Positions 53,210-61,906 are shown, counted from the stretch's first letter. The stretch: 64,000 nt of DNA from Bacillota bacterium (GCA_017442785.1 JAFRZB010000028.1:39002-103001); one strand, 5' to 3'. Made by a program: numbers and translations. The notes: generated by a model not told the origin, from the sequence alone.

Positions 53210-53824
53210 ATGATCAAGAGGATAAGAGACTTTATCTATGACATCAACGATGTTTTCGTGGCCATAGTGATCCTGCTTATAGCCGTAGGCGTGATCTTCT
53301 GGAGATCCACCAGCATCATGGCATACCCGCAGTATCTGGCTGAAAAGAACGGAAACACCAATACCGCGAACATAGACTTTTCGGACATAGACCTTACGCC
53401 TGAAGACGTCCAAGACATAAACCCGAACCCGGACGATCCCAAGATCGACGAGCAGACTCAGCCCGGCAGCGAGACCAATCCCGGAGGCGAGACTCCGCAG
53501 GGCGGAGACACACAGCCCGGAGGGGAGACCCCGCAGGGCGGAAACGATCAGCCCGGCGGGCAGACCGATCCTCAGCAACAGGGCAGCCAGGACGGATCCG
53601 TTACGGCAGAGATTGTTGTCCCGTCATTTAAGAACGGAGGAACATGGGGTAAGACAGCTGATAAGCTTATTGAAGCAGGTCTTATGAAAAGTGATGAAAA
53701 GGCTGCGTTTATTGCTAAGGTATCAGAGCTGAACTGTGATACCAAACTCCAGCCTGGTACCTATACACTTACAAATACATCCTATGAGGACATGATTAAT
53801 ATCCTTTGCAGGATTAAGAGGTGA
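53210..53824 (+). CDS. Membrane-anchored protein with repeat linker and MltG-like C-terminus
   Basis: A 204-residue protein. A membrane helix near residues 15-33 (VFVAIVILLIAVGVIFW) is followed by an acidic stretch, then a Gly/Pro/Gln/Thr-rich linker (about residues 85-125) with a 12-residue repeat, PGGETPQGGDTQ and PGGETPQGGNDQ. The last 70 residues (WGKTADKLIEAGLMKSDEKA, LQPGTYTLTNTSYEDMINIL) resemble the LysM-like segment of MltG/YceG transglycosylases, without the catalytic Glu domain. It probably reaches into the cell wall; whether it regulates or binds peptidoglycan is unknown. GGGGGAGAG precedes the start. Confidence 0.75.
   Translation: MIKRIRDFIYDINDVFVAIVILLIAVGVIFWRSTSIMAYPQYLAEKNGNTNTANIDFSDIDLTPEDVQDINPNPDDPKIDEQTQPGSETNPGGETPQGGDTQPGGETPQGGNDQPGGQTDPQQQGSQDGSVTAEIVVPSFKNGGTWGKTADKLIEAGLMKSDEKAAFIAKVSELNCDTKLQPGTYTLTNTSYEDMINILCRIKR
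53480..53551 (+). repeat. Two tandem 36-bp repeats coding a 12-residue linker unit
   Basis: Units 53480-53515 and 53516-53551 are identical at 30 of 36 positions and encode PGGETPQGGDTQ and PGGETPQGGNDQ. Degenerate partial copies flank them (PGSETN before, PGGQTDPQ after). Confidence 0.85.
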
Positions 53825-53843
53825 ACTGAGGGATAACCACAGG

Positions 53844-54749
53844 ATGGCAGAGAAAAACAAGGAAACCAAGGAAAAGAAGCACGGCTCTTTTGCGTCCTGG
53901 TTCATAGAGGAAGAGGACGAGGAAGAGCTCGGGGAGCAGGAAGCAGATAAGGCGCAGGAAGAGCCCGAAGCTTCTCCGGCCCCCGCAAAAAAAGAGAAGA
54001 AGGCAAAGAAGGAGAAGAAGGAAAAGAAGTCCAAAAAGGGCGAGGCTTCCGAAGGCGAAGAGCCAAAGAAGAAGAAAAAGCACATCTCCTTCGGTCTTAT
54101 AGTGCTTATAATAATCGTCGTCGCGGCAGCTGCCCTGGCGGTGCACATGTACCTGGATCTTCACAGCACTGCAAGCGAGAACCGCGGAACTGTAATAGGG
54201 GACTATTACTGCTACTACATAGAGGACAAGGATCAGATCGTAAAGTACAGCACCAGCCGCGGGTCCTTCATAGTAAACAACACCGATGAGGATTACCCGG
54301 ATCTTATGTCCAAGCTCAACCCAGAGGACCGCTCCGCAAGCTACGGAGACTACATTGACGTTATATCCGAGGCCATGGGAGAGGACTTCCGCCCCGCCTA
54401 TTACAAGTTCATAGCCCAGGCCAGCAGGCACGTGCTGTATTCATACCCCGCAAGCGACGGCGAGAACGCCCTCTGGCTCTACAGCGAGAAGACCGGAGAG
54501 ACCAAGATGGTCATCAAGGGCAACAACATCCGCGGCATAGACTACGGCAACAACATCATCTATACAAGGGATGACGACAAGAACATGACGGTCTGCTACA
54601 GGACCAGCACCAGCTATTCCGGCCAGCTGATCTCCGTAGAGCCCTTCAGGTACGTCACCAAGAGCCCGATAACCTTCTGGGCCAGCACCGGATGGGACTT
54701 CGTAAGAGGCCTCGTAAAGGGCCTTAAGGCGTCTGCGGACAACAGGTAA
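53844..54749 (+). CDS. Membrane protein with charged N-terminal region, unknown function
   Basis: I do not recognise this 301-residue protein. The first 80 residues are very charged: an acidic patch (FIEEEDEEELGEQEADKAQ) and then a Lys-rich stretch. One membrane helix follows (ISFGLIVLIIIVVAAAALAV), and the outer 190 residues are Tyr-rich and soluble (GDYYCYYIEDKDQIVKYSTS, NNIRGIDYGNNIIYTRDDDK). The charged part would be cytoplasmic. It follows the MltG-like gene by 19 bases and ends before a terminator, so the two are likely one transcript with an envelope role. Confidence 0.7.
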   Translation: MAEKNKETKEKKHGSFASWFIEEEDEEELGEQEADKAQEEPEASPAPAKKEKKAKKEKKEKKSKKGEASEGEEPKKKKKHISFGLIVLIIIVVAAAALAVHMYLDLHSTASENRGTVIGDYYCYYIEDKDQIVKYSTSRGSFIVNNTDEDYPDLMSKLNPEDRSASYGDYIDVISEAMGEDFRPAYYKFIAQASRHVLYSYPASDGENALWLYSEKTGETKMVIKGNNIRGIDYGNNIIYTRDDDKNMTVCYRTSTSYSGQLISVEPFRYVTKSPITFWASTGWDFVRGLVKGLKASADNR

Positions 54750-54768
54750 AAGACTGAGCATAGAATAA

Positions 54769-54804
54769 CGCCCCGTTCATTGCGAGCGGGGCGCTTTTGT
54801 TGTT
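54769..54804 (+). terminator. Rho-independent terminator
   Basis: CGCCCCG and CGGGGCG pair around a short loop, followed by CTTTTGTTGTT. It closes the small plus-strand operon before the convergent minus-strand group. Confidence 0.85.
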
Positions 54805-54825
54805 ATAAAGCTTTTACTGACAGCC

Positions 54826-55917
54826 TCAGGCGAGTATCTTCCGGCTGGTCTCGTACAGGCCTTTGGCGTAGGCGTCGGTCATTACCGAAGGAGACGAATA
54901 CAGGCTGAAGGAGGCAACTTTGCCTGGCTTGCAGTATCTTTCGGCGAACTTCTTTCCCGCCTCGTACTGCTCTTCCTCCGTCGCGCCTTCCGGCACGTCG
55001 TCCGCAACGACGGCTATCACTATCCTGTCGCCGTACTCATCGTAGAGCTTCGCGGTGTCGTTCATGGCCATGGGCGTCCAGCAGTCCCAGCCGCCTGCAA
55101 TGTAGTTCTCTATCTGCTTCTCGGTGTGTCCGCAGGAGTGCAGAGAGGCTATCCTGCCCTTGCTCTTGGCGTGGCTGGTAAGCCTCTTCCAAATGGGTAC
55201 GAAGAACGTCTCGCCGGCTGCGAAGGAGAAGAACGGCGCCATCTGGGAGCCCCAGTCGTCGTGGTATTCGAAGCCCTGTATGCCGTCGCCGTACGCCTCA
55301 ATGGCGCAGTCCATTATCTTGATGCCAAGGTCGCCGAGCGCTTCCAGCATCTCGTGCAGGGCGTCCTCCTGATCCTCGTCCAGAAGAGCCATCGCGGCGT
55401 TCTCAAAGCCCATGAAGGATATCAGGCGCTCAAAGGTGAAGCCGTTGAGGAACCAGAAGTAGTTGGCCTTTCCGTTGTTCTTAAGGAACTCGTTGTTAAG
55501 CCTTGCGCTTCCGTCCCAGTCCCAGGAGTAGGGATCCGGCATCTTGAGCTTTTCCTTCCACTCGTTTACATCCTCAAAGAGGTGCGGAAATCCCGGGGTC
55601 TCCATGGAGCCGCCCACCTGCGGGACGAAGGTCCAGTTGATACCGAACATGTCGTCGTGAGTGGTGTAGGGATCCGGCCATTTCTCGGCTTCGAAAACGA
55701 ATCCGCGGGCTATGTTGTCCGGGATAATGGAGGGGCAGAACACCGCTGTCTCCACGCCGTACGGAGTCCAGACGCCCTGACCCTTTCTGTAGAGGGAGAG
55801 CAGCGCTTCGCGGGCTGTCACCGGGAAATCGAATACCGGTTTTCCGGGGGCATTGCGCCTGAAGTTCATTGCTCTGTCTACTATATTAAGTTCCTTTGGA
55901 TCAAACGGATAAGACAT
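54826..55917 (-). CDS. Uroporphyrinogen decarboxylase-family protein (corrinoid methyltransferase-like)
   Basis: A 363-residue TIM-barrel protein of the UroD superfamily. It lacks the N-terminal Arg pattern of true UroD, and has features of the MtaA/CmuA methyltransferase branch: a HDDWGSQMAPFFS segment and a potential zinc site in SLHSCGHTEKQIENYIAGGW. Such enzymes move methyl groups between corrinoid proteins and small molecules or coenzymes. It is the last gene behind an ABC uptake system, so it may act on the imported compound. GGGAGGAG precedes the start. Confidence 0.82.
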   Translation of the reverse strand: MSYPFDPKELNIVDRAMNFRRNAPGKPVFDFPVTAREALLSLYRKGQGVWTPYGVETAVFCPSIIPDNIARGFVFEAEKWPDPYTTHDDMFGINWTFVPQVGGSMETPGFPHLFEDVNEWKEKLKMPDPYSWDWDGSARLNNEFLKNNGKANYFWFLNGFTFERLISFMGFENAAMALLDEDQEDALHEMLEALGDLGIKIMDCAIEAYGDGIQGFEYHDDWGSQMAPFFSFAAGETFFVPIWKRLTSHAKSKGRIASLHSCGHTEKQIENYIAGGWDCWTPMAMNDTAKLYDEYGDRIVIAVVADDVPEGATEEEQYEAGKKFAERYCKPGKVASFSLYSSPSVMTDAYAKGLYETSRKILA

Positions 55918-55945
55918 TTGTATCTCCTCCCGATACTTAAAAGGT

Positions 55946-57064
55946 CTAGAGCTTTACGCAGCCCTTGCCTATGTTCTTCTCGCTCTTCTTGTCGAAGAGT
56001 ATTATGCCGTTTCCTGCTATCTCGTAATTAACGTCCGCGTTGAGAGCATAGTCCACGCTGCCGAACTCAACGGAGGTCATTATGGTGCCGTCCGGAGCTT
56101 CGAGCTTTACGGTGGTCTCCATGCCTGCGGGGAGTGTCGCGTAGACCTTGGCTTTGTGTGTGCCGGCCTTGAGCTTAAGGAACTCAGGCCTTACACCGAG
56201 TACTGCGTTGCCTTCGCCGTCTGCAAGCTCACCAAGGGGCACCGCGCTCTCGAATACGACCTTGCTGCTGAGGATGTCGAGCTCTGCTCTGTTCTCATCG
56301 AGCTTCTTTGCTGTTGCAGGTATGAAGTTCATGGTCGGATTTCCTACGAAGTCCGCGGTGAAAAGATTCGCAGGATCGTTGTAGACCGTGAGCGGCGGGT
56401 CGTACTGCTGCAGTATGCCTGTCTTCATGAGGCAGACCCTCGTTGCGAGAGTCATGGCTTCCAGCTGATCGTGGGTAACGTATACGAAGGTGGAATCAGT
56501 GTTTGCATGCAGACGCTTGAGCTCCGTCCTCATCTCCAGACGCAGCTTGGCGTCCAGGTTGGACAGAGGCTCGTCCATGAACAGGACTTTAGGCTTGGGG
56601 GCCAGGGTCCTTGCTATTGCCACACGCTGCTGCTGTCCGCCGGAAAGCTCCGAAGGATAGCGTTTCTCGAACTGCTCTATCTTGAGCATCGCCAGCATCT
56701 CGTCCACTCTCTTGCGTATGTCTTCCTTGGACCACTTGAGGTTCTCAAGGCCGAATGCTATGTTCTGGTAGACCGTCATGTGGGGCCACAGAGCGTAGTT
56801 CTGGAAGAGGAAGCCTATGTCGCGCTTTCCCGGGGAGATGTTGATGCCTTTCTCGGCATCGAATACCACTGTATCGCCTATGGTTATGCGCCCCTCGGTG
56901 GGGGTCTCAAGACCTGCTATCATACGGAGAGTTGTGGTCTTTCCGCAGCCGGAGGGGCCGAGGAGGGTTATGAACTCTCTGTCTTCTATGACCATGTTCA
57001 GGTCTTCTACCGCTACGAATTTTTCGAAGCGTTTCGTTACATGTTCAAGTACAATCTTCGGCAT
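55946..57064 (-). CDS. ABC transporter ATP-binding protein with TOBE domain
   Basis: A 372-residue ATPase of the polyamine/iron/thiamine importer class (PotA/FbpC-like). It shows Walker A LLGPSGCGKTTTLRMIAG, Q-loop FLFQNYALWPHMTVYQNIAF, signature ELSGGQQQRVAIARTLAP and Walker B VLFMDEPLSNLDAKLR. A TOBE-type C-terminal domain (GVRPEFLKLKAGTHKAKVYA) follows. It begins 1 base after the permease stop region and belongs with the permease and binding protein upstream. Confidence 0.93.
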   Translation of the reverse strand: MPKIVLEHVTKRFEKFVAVEDLNMVIEDREFITLLGPSGCGKTTTLRMIAGLETPTEGRITIGDTVVFDAEKGINISPGKRDIGFLFQNYALWPHMTVYQNIAFGLENLKWSKEDIRKRVDEMLAMLKIEQFEKRYPSELSGGQQQRVAIARTLAPKPKVLFMDEPLSNLDAKLRLEMRTELKRLHANTDSTFVYVTHDQLEAMTLATRVCLMKTGILQQYDPPLTVYNDPANLFTADFVGNPTMNFIPATAKKLDENRAELDILSSKVVFESAVPLGELADGEGNAVLGVRPEFLKLKAGTHKAKVYATLPAGMETTVKLEAPDGTIMTSVEFGSVDYALNADVNYEIAGNGIILFDKKSEKNIGKGCVKL

Positions 57065-57065
57065 C

Positions 57066-58901
57066 TTAGTTTCCTCCTACGCCCTTGTCTATGCTGGCGC
57101 CTGTGAGCTTGTTTACTACGAACTGGACCACGAGCACTACTACTATGATCAGCAGGTTGATGGCGTTAGCCGACTGCGTAAGTCCTGTTCTGCTGTACTC
57201 CTGGAGCACCGTGGTTGCGAGCGCGGTGTACGTGGGGATGAGCAGCACGAACAGGGACATCTCTCTCATGCAGGAGATGAACGGCAGCAGATAGCCGCTG
57301 ATGAAGCTGGATTTCTGTATCGGGAACAGGACTCTTGTCATGCGCTTGAACCACGGAACATCCATCATGATGGCGGCTTCCTCTATCTCGCCGGACAGCT
57401 GCATCATGGCGCTGGTGCCTGTTCTGGAGGCAAACGGCATGAACTTTATGGCTCCCACTATGAATAGCAGGAGGTAGGATCCGTTCAGCCATTTGAAGCC
57501 TTCCGTATAGGACAGGGCCAGGTAGACTGCGCCGAAGCTCATGGACGGTATCAGGTAGGGGAAGAAGGCGAGGTTGGAGACCATTCCGGCCAGCTTGCTT
57601 CCTCTCTTCTTGGATACCGCATAGCCTATCAGAAGGCCGAAGGTGCCCGCCGCAAAGGCGACGCATACGGAGAGAAGCACGCTTCTTCCCAGAGCCTTCC
57701 AGAGTATGGTGCTTCTGAGTATTCCTATGGTATCGCCCTTGGCGCTTCCTTCGAACGGTTCGTCGGAGATCCAGTATTTAAGCGAGAAAGTGGACCAGTC
57801 TCCGGAGATCTCGCAGAGGCTCTCGGTGGCGAAGGAGAGCAGCGGCATTATAGCGAAGAACGCCACGATTATGACCAGTATCACGGCTATAACCGGCCTT
57901 GCCTTGCCCAGCTTGACGAGCGATACCTGTCCGGACTTGCCCGTTACCGTGGTGAAGGATTTCCTCTTTCCGGTGACTCTGCTGTTTAAGGTGAGTATTA
58001 TGATAGAGAATATCATCAGGACTATGGCTATTACGTAGCCCTGGCCCTTGGTGAATCCGCTGTTTACGAGGCTCCTCATCTGCACAGATATGGATACGAA
58101 GCTGTTGCCGCTGGAGATGCTGCTCTTATTGAGGAAGAACGGTACGGTAAAGCTTGATATGCTGCTTGAGAATACAAGCAGTACCGTGGAGATAAGCGCC
58201 GGGAGCACTATCGGAAGCGTTACCTTGCGCAGTATCTTGAAGCGGCTTGCCTTAAGCACCGTGGCGGCCTCTTCCAGGTTGGCGTCCATGTTGCGAAGGA
58301 TGCCGCCTATGAGTATGTAGGCAAACGGTGCGTAGTGCAGGCCCAGAGCCCAGGCGCACGGAGCAAAGCCGTAGACCATGGATTCCGGGACGCATATGCC
58401 CGTTACGCTCTGAAGTATGCCCATGCCTGCGTTTATCTGCGTGTTCTTGAAGAAGTTCTCCCAGAACATGGCCATGGCCCAGCTGGGCATTATGTAGGGG
58501 AATACAAAGACTGTTGATATGAATTTCTTAAAGGGTAAGTCGGACCGCGTAATGAACCAGGCCACTATGCCTCCGAACAGTACCGCTATGGCGCATGCAT
58601 ACAAGGCCATGAGGGCGGATTGTCCCAGAGGTCTCCAGAAGACCGTCTTCGCGTAATCGTATTCCTTGCTGAACAGGAGCTCCCACCAGTGATGTGTGGT
58701 TATCTCGCCATTCTTGGCGCCTCCGCCCACGTACATGGCTTCCTGGCTTCCGTTGATGGTGAACGAGCCAAGAAGAAGCGTTATGAGGGGCAGAACTACC
58801 GCAGCAAGAAGGATGATTATGAATATTACGGATATTACGTTAGCCGGTTTGGAGAAATAGGCTTTTATGCGGTTGCCGGAGCTTTTCTGTTTAGTTTTCA
58901 T
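57066..58901 (-). CDS. ABC transporter permease, fused two-domain type
   Basis: A 611-residue permease made of two transmembrane domains in one chain, as in FbpB-type iron importers and some 2-aminoethylphosphonate or thiamine systems. Each half has the conserved EAA loop: NLEEAATVLKASRFKILRKV in the first and GEIEEAAIMMDVPWFKRMTR in the second. About twelve helices are predicted. It forms the membrane channel for the ATPase and binding protein of this operon. Confidence 0.92.
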   Translation of the reverse strand: MKTKQKSSGNRIKAYFSKPANVISVIFIIILLAAVVLPLITLLLGSFTINGSQEAMYVGGGAKNGEITTHHWWELLFSKEYDYAKTVFWRPLGQSALMALYACAIAVLFGGIVAWFITRSDLPFKKFISTVFVFPYIMPSWAMAMFWENFFKNTQINAGMGILQSVTGICVPESMVYGFAPCAWALGLHYAPFAYILIGGILRNMDANLEEAATVLKASRFKILRKVTLPIVLPALISTVLLVFSSSISSFTVPFFLNKSSISSGNSFVSISVQMRSLVNSGFTKGQGYVIAIVLMIFSIIILTLNSRVTGKRKSFTTVTGKSGQVSLVKLGKARPVIAVILVIIVAFFAIMPLLSFATESLCEISGDWSTFSLKYWISDEPFEGSAKGDTIGILRSTILWKALGRSVLLSVCVAFAAGTFGLLIGYAVSKKRGSKLAGMVSNLAFFPYLIPSMSFGAVYLALSYTEGFKWLNGSYLLLFIVGAIKFMPFASRTGTSAMMQLSGEIEEAAIMMDVPWFKRMTRVLFPIQKSSFISGYLLPFISCMREMSLFVLLIPTYTALATTVLQEYSRTGLTQSANAINLLIIVVVLVVQFVVNKLTGASIDKGVGGN

Positions 58902-58921
58902 AAATGATCGCTCCTGTCTTT

Positions 58922-58954
58922 GAAAACAGGGGAGGGAAAAGTCTCCCTCCCCTG
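58922..58954 (-). terminator. Hairpin between binding-protein and permease genes
   Basis: CAGGGGAGGGA and TCCCTCCCCTG form a perfect 11-bp stem with a 6-base loop, followed on the minus strand by TTTTC. It is a partial terminator or 3' stabiliser, which would give more binding protein than permease. Confidence 0.75.
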
Positions 58955-58986
58955 CAATCGGTCAGATCAAACTGCAGTATGCTGTC

Positions 58987-60267
58987 TTACTGTCCGAGCT
59001 GCTGCTTAATGAATTTCTGGGCTTCGCTGTAAGCGGATCCGATGTAGTCCACGTCCTCAACGAGACAGTTCTTGACCCAGCTGTCGAGCGGCTTGTCGTC
59101 GTCGATAGGCTTGTTGTTGACGTTAGCGGAATAGTATCCGTACTGTCCGCCCCATCCGGCCTGGAAGCCTTCCTCGGAGAGAAGGTAACGGATGAACAGG
59201 CAGGAGGTGTACGGAAGCTTGGCGGTCTTCGGGATGAGTGTCCACATGTTGTAAACGAATCCGCAGAAGCCCTCAACGTCAGCGTTCCAGCCGGCACCGG
59301 TAAGATCCGCTACGCTCGGCTTGGTCTCAAGACCCATGTAGTCCTTGAGCTTGGCAAGGCCTGCGAATACGATGCGGCCGTCATCGGCGTAGTTTACGAG
59401 CTCCTTAACTTCGCTCGTATCGGACTTGTGCCAGTAAGCAACGTTCTTTGTAAAGTCTGCAACGAACTTGTAGCCTATGTTCTTGTAAGCGGGATCGGCT
59501 TCGTAATCCTTGCCGAAGTAGCTCTTGTAGGCCTTGGTGAGTCTGTCTACAGCGTCGGGGCTGGTCATCATGATGAAGAAGTTCATGTTGATGTCTTCAC
59601 CCAGCGGGCTCTGAACGGAAGCGTTGTGGAGGCCCTTGAGGGTGGCTCCGTCCACGCCGGTCAGCTGCCATACGTTCTGTAGCTGATCCTTGCCTACCTT
59701 GGTGTTGTTCCAGAGGAATACCTTATTGAAGGTTACGCCTACCTGGGGATCTGTCGTACCCTGGTTGAATTTGAATCCGTCTCCCTGCGGAGTGTAGGAA
59801 AGCAGGAAGCCGGCATCCAGCATGTTGAACTTAAGGAATGCAGCGTCCTGGATCATTACGAAGTCCGCTACGTACTGGTCTGCCTTGGCGGCTGCGTCCA
59901 GCACGGGCTGGAATTCGGAACCCTTCCTGGAGTTGTAAACTATCTTGCCTGCTGCCCAGGGATATTTCTTCTCAAAGGCTGCAGCTACCTTCTTGACGCC
60001 GGAGGTGAGGGAGTCCGCGTTGAAGACTGTCTTGGCGTCTGCCGCTACTGCCGCTTCGAGCTCTGCCTTGGCTGCTGCTTCCAGCTCTGCCTCGGTCATC
60101 TTCTCTGCTGCAGCGATCTTTTCCGCCACTGTCTTCGGCTCTGCCGGCGCGGCGTTGTTGGTGTTGTTTCCTGCCGGGGTGGTGTTTCCGCCGCCTCCGC
60201 ATGCCGCGAGGCCGAGTACCATCACCAGTGCAAGAACAACAGCTAATACTTTCTTGATGTTCTTCAT
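58987..60267 (-). CDS. ABC transporter substrate-binding lipoprotein
   Basis: A 426-residue extracellular lipoprotein. The signal ends in the lipobox LVMVLGLAACGGGG, followed by an Ala/Glu-rich helical spacer (AEKIAAAEKMTEAELEAAAK). The binding domain then resembles the iron/2-aminoethylphosphonate/polyamine-type class (VAAAFEKKYPWAAGKIVYNS, ADFVMIQDAAFLKFNMLDAG). The ligand is not evident; the helical spacer is unusual. AAAGGAG precedes the start. Confidence 0.9.
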   Translation of the reverse strand: MKNIKKVLAVVLALVMVLGLAACGGGGNTTPAGNNTNNAAPAEPKTVAEKIAAAEKMTEAELEAAAKAELEAAVAADAKTVFNADSLTSGVKKVAAAFEKKYPWAAGKIVYNSRKGSEFQPVLDAAAKADQYVADFVMIQDAAFLKFNMLDAGFLLSYTPQGDGFKFNQGTTDPQVGVTFNKVFLWNNTKVGKDQLQNVWQLTGVDGATLKGLHNASVQSPLGEDINMNFFIMMTSPDAVDRLTKAYKSYFGKDYEADPAYKNIGYKFVADFTKNVAYWHKSDTSEVKELVNYADDGRIVFAGLAKLKDYMGLETKPSVADLTGAGWNADVEGFCGFVYNMWTLIPKTAKLPYTSCLFIRYLLSEEGFQAGWGGQYGYYSANVNNKPIDDDKPLDSWVKNCLVEDVDYIGSAYSEAQKFIKQQLGQ

Positions 60268-60310
60268 GATCTTCTCCTTTTTTCTATTACAATCGATCTG
60301 AAAACTATCT

Positions 60311-60328
60311 TAACGGCTGTGCCGTTTA
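60311..60328 (-). terminator. Weak hairpin after the aldolase gene
   Basis: TAAACGGC and GCCGTTA pair around a 3-base loop shortly after the aldolase stop, with only a weak T run on the minus strand. It may attenuate rather than stop transcription into the transporter genes. Confidence 0.4.
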
Positions 60329-60331
60329 AAA

Positions 60332-61267
60332 CTATGCCTTTCCGTTGCTTCCGAAGACGTCCGTAATGCGGGCGGCCACCATGCTGGCTACTGCCTCGCG
60401 GGCCGGTCCTATGAAGCTGCGGCCGTCGAACTTCTTGGGGTTCTCGGCAAACTGCCTGCGCATCTCTCCGAACCAGCAGACGCGGATGTCCGTGCCTACG
60501 TTTATCTTGCAGACCGCCATAGACGCTGCCTTCCTGAGCATCTCGCCGGGGATGCCTATGGCCTGCGCAAGGTCTCCGCCGTACTGGTTGAAGATAGCCA
60601 GCCTGTCCTGGGGAACGGAGGACGCTCCGTGCAGCACCAGCGGGAAGCCGGGCAGCTTCTCCTGGATCTCCTCCAGGATGTCGAAGCGCAGCTGGGGCTT
60701 TTGGCCTGGCTTGAACTTATACGCGCCGTGGGCGGTCCCTATCGCTATCGCAAGGCTGTCAATGCCCGTGCGGCCCACGAACTCCACAACGTCGGCGGGG
60801 TGCGTGAAAGCGCCGTATTTATCGTCTACGTTCACCTCATCCTCGATGCCAGCTATGGCGCCGAGCTCGCTCTCCACCACTACGCCGCGCGCGTGGGCGT
60901 AGTCCACCACGTCCTTGGTTATCTCTATGTTCTTCTCGAACTCATAGGAGGATGCGTCTATCATTACGGAGGTAAAGCCGTAGTCCACGCAGGCCTTGCA
61001 GATGTCCGCGGACTTGCCGTGGTCCAGGTGCAGCGCAATGGGTATGTCCGTGGTCTTTGCGGCGGCCTTAAGAGCGCTTACCGCGTATTCCGGGCCTATG
61101 AACTTTACTGCGCTTTCCGAAAGCGCCAGTATCAGCGGAGCCTTGACGCTGTCCGCGCCCTGGATTATGGCCTGGATTATATCCAGACTGTCCGCGTTGA
61201 AAGCGCCTACCGCGTATCCTCCGTCATACGCCTTTTTAAACATTTCCTTTGTTGTTACGAGAGCCAT
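60332..61267 (-). CDS. fba: Class II fructose-bisphosphate aldolase
   Basis: A 311-residue zinc aldolase that cleaves fructose 1,6-bisphosphate in glycolysis. Visible are ALHLDHGKSADICKACVDYG (zinc His), SVMIDASSYEFEKNI, ESELGAIAGIEDEV and LAIAIGTAHGAYKF with a further zinc His, then PLVLHGASSVPQD. Ketose-bisphosphate aldolases for other sugars look similar, so the exact sugar is not proven. GGAGGTGA and a good promoter lie upstream. Confidence 0.9.
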   Translation of the reverse strand: MALVTTKEMFKKAYDGGYAVGAFNADSLDIIQAIIQGADSVKAPLILALSESAVKFIGPEYAVSALKAAAKTTDIPIALHLDHGKSADICKACVDYGFTSVMIDASSYEFEKNIEITKDVVDYAHARGVVVESELGAIAGIEDEVNVDDKYGAFTHPADVVEFVGRTGIDSLAIAIGTAHGAYKFKPGQKPQLRFDILEEIQEKLPGFPLVLHGASSVPQDRLAIFNQYGGDLAQAIGIPGEMLRKAASMAVCKINVGTDIRVCWFGEMRRQFAENPKKFDGRSFIGPAREAVASMVAARITDVFGSNGKA

Positions 61268-61315
61268 AGGCCGTCACCTCCGATGCATACTATTGTTATT
61301 TGACTATCAAAAAAT

Positions 61316-61344
61316 ATTGTAATGCAAAAGCCCTTTGAAGTCAA
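61316..61344 (-). promoter_or_regulatory. Promoter of the aldolase gene
   Basis: On the minus strand TTGACT (61344-61339) and TACAAT (61321-61316) are 17 bp apart, 49 bases before the start codon. Confidence 0.8.
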
Positions 61345-61369
61345 GAAAACGCAGGCTTTCGCCGGCGCA

Positions 61370-61407
61370 ATAAAAAACAGGACACGGGCGTTCCTGCCTG
61401 TGTCCTG
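61370..61407 (-). terminator. Terminator after the small anchored protein gene
   Basis: On the minus strand CAGGACAC and GTGTCCTG pair around a GC-containing loop and are followed by TTTTTTA. It separates the right-hand accessory genes from the aldolase operon. Confidence 0.85.
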
Positions 61408-61422
61408 CGGTGTTATTTCAGC

Positions 61423-61881
61423 CTACCAGGTCTGCCAGATTATATGATACAGGTCGTCCGTGCTGTCGTATATGATGTCCAGCTTTGCGCGGCTGTCTTT
61501 GGCGCTGCCGGGCAGAACGATGCTCCTGCAGGCAGCATCCGAGGAAATGTTTATTATCTTCCCTTTGCCGGCGGTCTCTGCCTCGCTGTTTATGCGGTGA
61601 ATGGTGCTTTTGATACTGTCCGAAATCCCTTCCTGCATTCCGGAGGGGTCGAAGACCGTTCCCTCCTTGTTCCCGTCTACCTTTGCGGTATACACTGCGC
61701 ACGGATCCTGAAATGCGTTGTCATGGTAGTCGGACTCGATCCTGACCTTAAGTCCGTCGAGGGAAAAGCCGAATTCGGACTGATATTGCTTAAGCGAGGG
61801 CCGCGCGGCTATCCGTACTGCGGCGTAAGCGCCGGCCAGAAGTATGATCACGGCTATGATGATTATCGTTTTTCTTCTCAT
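61423..61881 (-). CDS. Small membrane-anchored protein, unknown function
   Basis: A 152-residue protein with an N-terminal anchor or signal (TIIIIAVIILLAGAYAAVRI) and a soluble outer part rich in Ser and Asp (FGFSLDGLKVRIESDYHDNA, TVFDPSGMQEGISDSIKSTI). I find no family. It lies 25 bases after a secreted-protein gene and ends before a terminator. Base composition is still GC-rich like the rest of the window, unlike the genes upstream of it. Confidence 0.65.
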   Translation of the reverse strand: MRRKTIIIIAVIILLAGAYAAVRIAARPSLKQYQSEFGFSLDGLKVRIESDYHDNAFQDPCAVYTAKVDGNKEGTVFDPSGMQEGISDSIKSTIHRINSEAETAGKGKIINISSDAACRSIVLPGSAKDSRAKLDIIYDSTDDLYHIIWQTW

Positions 61882-61906
61882 GACACTCGCTCCTGAAAAT
61901 ATTATA

